Shown here in pieces: positions 59,801 to 64,000 of a stretch of 64,000 nucleotides of DNA. The translations under genes and the position numbers were made by a program. Position 1 is the stretch's first letter; every line of letters begins with the position of its first letter. Origin of the DNA: Rhyacophila brunnea. Taxonomy: Eukaryota; Arthropoda; Insecta; Trichoptera; Rhyacophilidae. The notes under the pieces are model-generated. The model saw only the letters and a program-made list of their open reading frames with translations, did no database searches and was not told the origin of the DNA. The DNA lies in NCBI GenBank assembly GCA_022495005.1, contig JAGYXB010001861.1, positions 434,001 through 498,000 on the forward strand, given 5' to 3'.

Positions 59801-61544
59801 ATAACAAGAAGAAGCTAAAAGCTAAGATTAATTTCTCAAAACTGGTACAAACAATAATCATAAGATACCTTTTTGTACAGAATTTAATGTTCTTCATTTA
59901 ATTTCTTCGTTGGCCCAAGGGTGCCGGGGTGGCAACTAAAATCAGTCGAAAAACCTTTGTCCCTTGACAATACCAAATCATCCTACGTTATAGTCAGACT
60001 AACAATTTAGAGGCGTGAAGGGAAAGGAGGCAGCGAATGTACATCAGTGATAATCAAATGAAAGAAATTAACAAAAAACTTGAAATCTTGCAAATGTAAA
60101 TGACAGACGTGACATTATATAAAAGATGTAAAGACGTACTTCATTAAAATATTACTAGATTCAAATATAATGCAGATTATGAACATTAATAAATAAATAG
60201 TATCGTAATACCTGTGTGATTTCTTTTATAATCAAGCGAAAATTACGCATTCAGGCTAGTACATCTCAAACCTGTTGAGATCCTCAAACGGATTGCAGCA
60301 GGATACGACTTATTGAAAACTGTTCAATCTAAGTTTGTTGGTCGGTCAATGTTTCATTGTTAGTTGTATTTATCTTTTAATAATGACACCGTGAATCATT
60401 GATTCGGAATGTTTGTGTTGTGGGAGTATGAGAAGGAAATAAAAAACAGTTAAAAACCAATGATATAAAATTAAAAAATAGTATTAAAGAAATTTTAATT
60501 ACTTCCAACAGTATACCTTTACCTGATATAAGTAACAATGCAATAAGTACTCGGAGAAAACTGAATCAGTAAAAATTTATTGTTATACAAACGACATTTA
60601 AATTCTGTCAAGAGTTTCAATTTAATATCGAATCACGTGACACATTACGAATTATTTCATTTGTACGAAGAAGTAAATCTTACAAAACTTTATGAGCAAT
60701 AAACAGTAATATTATTTCAGATACTAAACATATTTTATACACAACAATGCGGCGCGGCGCGCGATTGAAACATTTTTTTTAAGAATTCGATATGTTCTCA
60801 TCGTATAATAATATATATATATTTTAAATTTAATAACGCCTCATGAAAAGATTATATCAGAACAAAGAGAAGGAATGAGAGCCCAACGCTTCTATTTTGA
60901 TCCCGCTTACCACAAATTACTTCAAATTACTGCAACACTAGTGAGAAACACCGGATTTATACTCCGTGAAATTCAAGATGGCCCCTTTCCTAACTCTTAG
61001 CCAGGTCACACATCTAAACTTGTCTAGACTACTTTGTTGGTATTCACAAAACATGTAACTTAACGTACGTCTGCACACAGTTCAAATGCAATGTTTTATT
61101 TAGTTTGAAAAATACTGGTGGTATCGCAAGCAACAAATTTCACTTGACATGACATCATGGCACATGTGCCGAAATGACTTTTTCATTAGTTTCAACTAGC
61201 ATGTCCTCGTGCATGCACACGGATGATAGTGGCCGATTTGATTAATGATTAATTTTCAATGTGCGACCGGACTTTATTACATGACCCCATTTATTATATT
61301 ATTATCATACTTATATATTTGAAATGATACAAGCTTAGTCATGGAGACATACAGATACACATACACAAAATTTGTGCAACGTTTTACTTCCACGGTGATA
61401 GAATCATAGTTCATGCACTTCCATGGTTGTATAAAACACACACCATTTATCGTTGCTATGATGAATGAAGACCCTTGGTCATTTCGACGAAAATTCAATA
61501 CAGGATTCATTTCAGTCGGTTTTTAAACTGTAATTTATTCCTTA

Positions 61545-61945
61545 CAGTAAAATGGGTCAATGAGAAACGGGATTAGTTTCAAGAAGTGAGTGCCTTATCT
61601 CGATCTCAGACTGCGCATGGTTCGCTATTATATCCTTTCAATTCTTTTCTATGGCAAAGTTGATGACTTCGAGACGTGGCTGTATAGACATATTCTCAAA
61701 ATTGCTTACGAATGACAGGGTGACTAATGTCATGAAGTCATATCTCAGCCACATTATGAGGACACATGACGTATAACATTCACCAGGTCATTATTCCAGT
61801 ATACGTAGCAGAGGAAGACACCATATTTCATAGGTTAAGAACACACGTGATTGGTATGAGTCCAACTCTCGAAAACTGTTCTGGGTAGCATACGACAAAG
61901 TGAAGTAGCCCTGTCCTGATAGTGGTCGACCTCCGATAAAGGATG
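61545..61945 (+). pseudogene. Decayed RTE-like LINE fragment
   Basis: Same family as 34930-36240 and 5560-5880. The segment near 61660 still reads like 'FETWLYRHILKIAYE', matching the 'FEMWLYRxILKI' core, and later blocks correspond to 'LGHIMR' and 'SRGRxR'. Many stops and small indels. Confidence 0.65.
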
Positions 61946-62136
61946 GCACAACAAGAAGAACAAGTAACAAAGATGACTCTTGCATTATACAGTCGCATCC
62001 GACATCCTTGTGATATCGACACGTCTGTAATTATTGTTGCAAAGTTCAGGTGGCCCTCGACTTTCATATGTAATTGGTTCTTGAAAATGTGTATGAATGT
62101 TGAATGTACATTGAAAAGTGTATAAGTGTAAAATAT

Positions 62137-62361
62137 TTAGGCCAATGAGGAAATAAATTCATTTGCAGCATCTCTATTTGCACTGGCAATTTCTCCATTG
62201 AATTTAATATTATGTGAAGAATACCTTGGTTTAAGTTTGTCGAACCAGCCTTTACTTGCTCGAAATTTTATGTTAGAATACTCTTTTAATCGAATTTCAT
62301 GCAAACTCAGCTTGATTAACTCAATTGCGACTGGCGCGTTTGCACTAGTTGGCCATTTCAT
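62137..62361 (-). pseudogene. Tigger/CENP-B-type transposase fragment (HTH domain)
   Basis: 75-codon open fragment. 'NIKFRASKGWFDKLKPRYS' is the CENP-B-type DNA-binding HTH signature (FKASxGWLxxFKxRH) of Tigger/jerky transposases, followed by 'GEIASANRDAANEF'. Neither the N-terminal psq-type HTH nor the DDE domain is present nearby. A dead remnant. Confidence 0.78.
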
Positions 62362-62978
62362 CCATCATTAAGCTGTCTGGAAACAATCTTTAAATAGATA
62401 TTATATTTCCACAATTTTGAACAAATTCCTTAATTATAATCTTGTTGTCGGCAGATTGAAACAAAAGATTCGCCGCTTTCAGAACGCCTAATTATTTTCA
62501 TCTTTGTCTCGATCGTATGAGGTTTATGAGATTTCTTTTTGTCTGCATCAACACTGCAGTTTCTATGTTTCTCACTCATGTTTATAAGTGTGAAATATTC
62601 CAGGGAGCGTCTTCATGGAAGCGTACTATCTTTACATTATCAAAGTCGAGGACTGCATGTATTAAACTTGCACCAAAAAGTGCTCAAAACTCACCATCGA
62701 TAATTTAATTATACCACCGTACAAATGAATGTATATTTCTTCAAAAATCTTCAAATGTTAAATGGTCGCCGCATTGAATTTCACTTCATTTCGGTGCTTT
62801 TCAAAAGTGTTACCTGAATTACCACCGTCGGTAAACAAATTGAGCCCGAACTATGCGATCACCCGACAGGCGTTACCGCAGATAAAGAATTTAGATTGAT
62901 CTGTTTGATGAGTGGTTGGTCCTACGCGGGGCGGGAGAGGGGGCGGCACCTGACGGAGACGGAGGGGGGGGCTCCGTA

Positions 62979-63080
62979 TCACAATTGCTTGGCTTTGCCG
63001 TTGACTGCCTGCTCAGCCACGTGGATGGCCGCCTGCTGGATGCTGGTCTCCACGAACAGCTGATACATTGGCTTCATCAA
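62979..63080 (-). CDS. Probable last coding exon of an unidentified gene (partial)
   Basis: On the minus strand, a strong acceptor (ttgtctgtttgcag) at 63081 precedes 33 codons and TGA at 62979-62981. The peptide starts 'LMKPMYQLFVETS', continues 'IQQAAIHVAEQAV' and ends 'KAKQL'. Codon use is GC-rich like the PKD exons. A phase-0 donor (AGC/gtaagt) at 63673 may belong to the preceding exon, but the frame upstream of it is not convincing. I do not recognise the protein; the rest should lie beyond the window's right edge. A GC-rich segment follows the stop. Confidence 0.5.
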   Translation of the reverse strand: MMKPMYQLFVETSIQQAAIHVAEQAVNGKAKQL

Positions 63081-64000
63081 CTGCAAACAGACAATGTAAC
63101 AATATAAATTTTTACACAATAGGTAGAAACAAATAGTCTAATCTATACGTATTATTAAATAATTATGGTTTTGTAATACCAGAGCGATAATTAATTTTCT
63201 TCGAAGCGACAGTTTTTGTCGCATACCTGAAAGATCCTTTAGCCGGGTCGCATATTTAAATTCGTCTCGACTGTAATATTATGACAATGTCATTTTGTTG
63301 ATATTCACAAAACACATGTAACCTAATGTACCTCGACCTCGTCCCTCTTTACACTCGACAAAGAGCGTAGGTATAAATCCAAAATGTCACTGGCAGATGT
63401 AGTGAAGTGGCTTTTTCATTTGTTTCAGCCTGCCGCGTGATGTCACTGTCCCGACATGGTCTCACCTATGCGCACGGAAGATAGTTGCGACATTGCATCG
63501 AATTTTGATTATGACTATATCCCAGAAGAGACGATTTTCAATGTGAGACAGGGCTTAGGGTTGCCAGTCGATAGATGGCAAACAACGCGTCTGCAATATA
63601 GTTTGCAGGTAACATCAATTCATGTGAAAAATGTAGTTAACACAATTTTTGCAGCAGGTGCCAAGAACTTACGCTAAGCAGCCCGCCACCCATTCCATAG
63701 TGATAGATAGTGTGAGTGTTTGATATACAATGATTTGAGTTATCCCATCTCCACCCGCCATGCATATGCAGCCGCGGTCTGTGCACGGCCGCCTTCCATG
63801 ACGCTATAAACGTGTCAGGATGAAGAGATTTTAGTGCCACACTTCCTTGTCCTGAAGCGATGCTGCACGGGACTGATGTAGCAACCATGCAACTTAGTGC
63901 TTAAAGAAAGTTTTAGAAAATAAAAAGAATCTTGACTTGCTCTGCCGTCATTTATCTTTAAGGCCATTGGACCCGTTTTTTCCTGTCTTTTCAGAATCGT
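63081..64000. other. Probable intron and flanking sequence of the minus-strand gene
   Basis: A candidate donor lies at 63672-63667 (gtaagt on the minus strand). No confident second exon. The region 63690-63900 is GC-richer and open on the minus strand ending in 'HTIYHYGMGGGLLS', but lacks a clear acceptor or a recognisable motif. Confidence 0.35.

Larger units (their letters stand above)
53671..61540. other. Long AT-rich interval without recognisable genes
   Basis: Only short spurious ORFs. A second copy of the 16680 repeat is at 53997-54080. A tttatt (minus-strand AATAAA) at about 55518 could end a very long 3' UTR of the minus-strand gene at 62979-63080, since little transposon sequence is visible from 55.5 to 61.5 kb. 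That is only an inference. Confidence 0.35.

Noticed and set aside
62916..63107. Gly-rich plus-strand ORF of 63 codons
   Set aside because: It is antisense to the likely exon at 62979-63080 and runs through the splice acceptor; low-complexity start.
63637..63888. 83-codon minus-strand ORF as a second exon of the terminal gene
   Set aside because: It has a good donor, but no convincing acceptor and no recognisable motif; composition suggests chance. Kept only as a possibility.

Overview
The window is insect nuclear DNA: AT-rich intergenic sequence, GC-richer coding exons split by GT-AG introns, and dense arthropod-type transposons (hAT, PIF/Harbinger, pogo/Tigger, RTE-like and CR1/jockey-like LINEs, tRNA-derived SINE-like repeats). 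The order of insect cannot be fixed from the sequence alone.

Layout. 0.3-4.5 kb (minus): a complete three-exon secreted carboxylesterase. 4.5-10 kb: intergenic, with a decayed RTE LINE, a hairpin Harbinger MITE and a hAT MITE. 10.0-23.6 kb (plus): a complete 14-exon protein kinase D gene (841 codons plus stop) with ubiquitin-like, C1a, C1b, PH and kinase domains; its introns hold several MITE-like elements, a SINE-like repeat and an unexplained 94-codon ORF inside a TIR-bounded element. Right after the PKD stop (TGA followed by C) the same frame stays open for 116 codons and looks protein-coding, so this is a stop-codon readthrough candidate. 24-28.8 kb: AT-rich, no gene seen. 28.8-43.3 kb (plus): a split gene not recognised by family, with a signal-peptide exon, a transmembrane exon and a final 49-residue exon; its last intron (10.8 kb) is a stack of nested transposons. 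43.9-45.8 kb (minus): GLE1 mRNA-export factor, tail to tail with the previous gene. 47.2-52.6 kb: a TE block with a pogo/CENP-B-type transposon carrying a decayed transposase and many copies of a TAGTTGACC motif. 52.8-53.7 kb (plus): an intronless FKBP-like TPR protein. 53.7-62.9 kb: mostly empty AT-rich DNA, perhaps partly the 3' UTR of a minus-strand gene whose likely last coding exon lies at 62979-63080.

The genes have no operon-like relation: PKD is a signalling kinase, GLE1 acts in mRNA export, the FKBP-like protein is probably a co-chaperone, and the esterase is secreted. What is distinctive is the possible C-terminal extension of PKD, the unrecognised secreted/membrane gene, and transposon insertions whose relative order can be read from target-site duplications.
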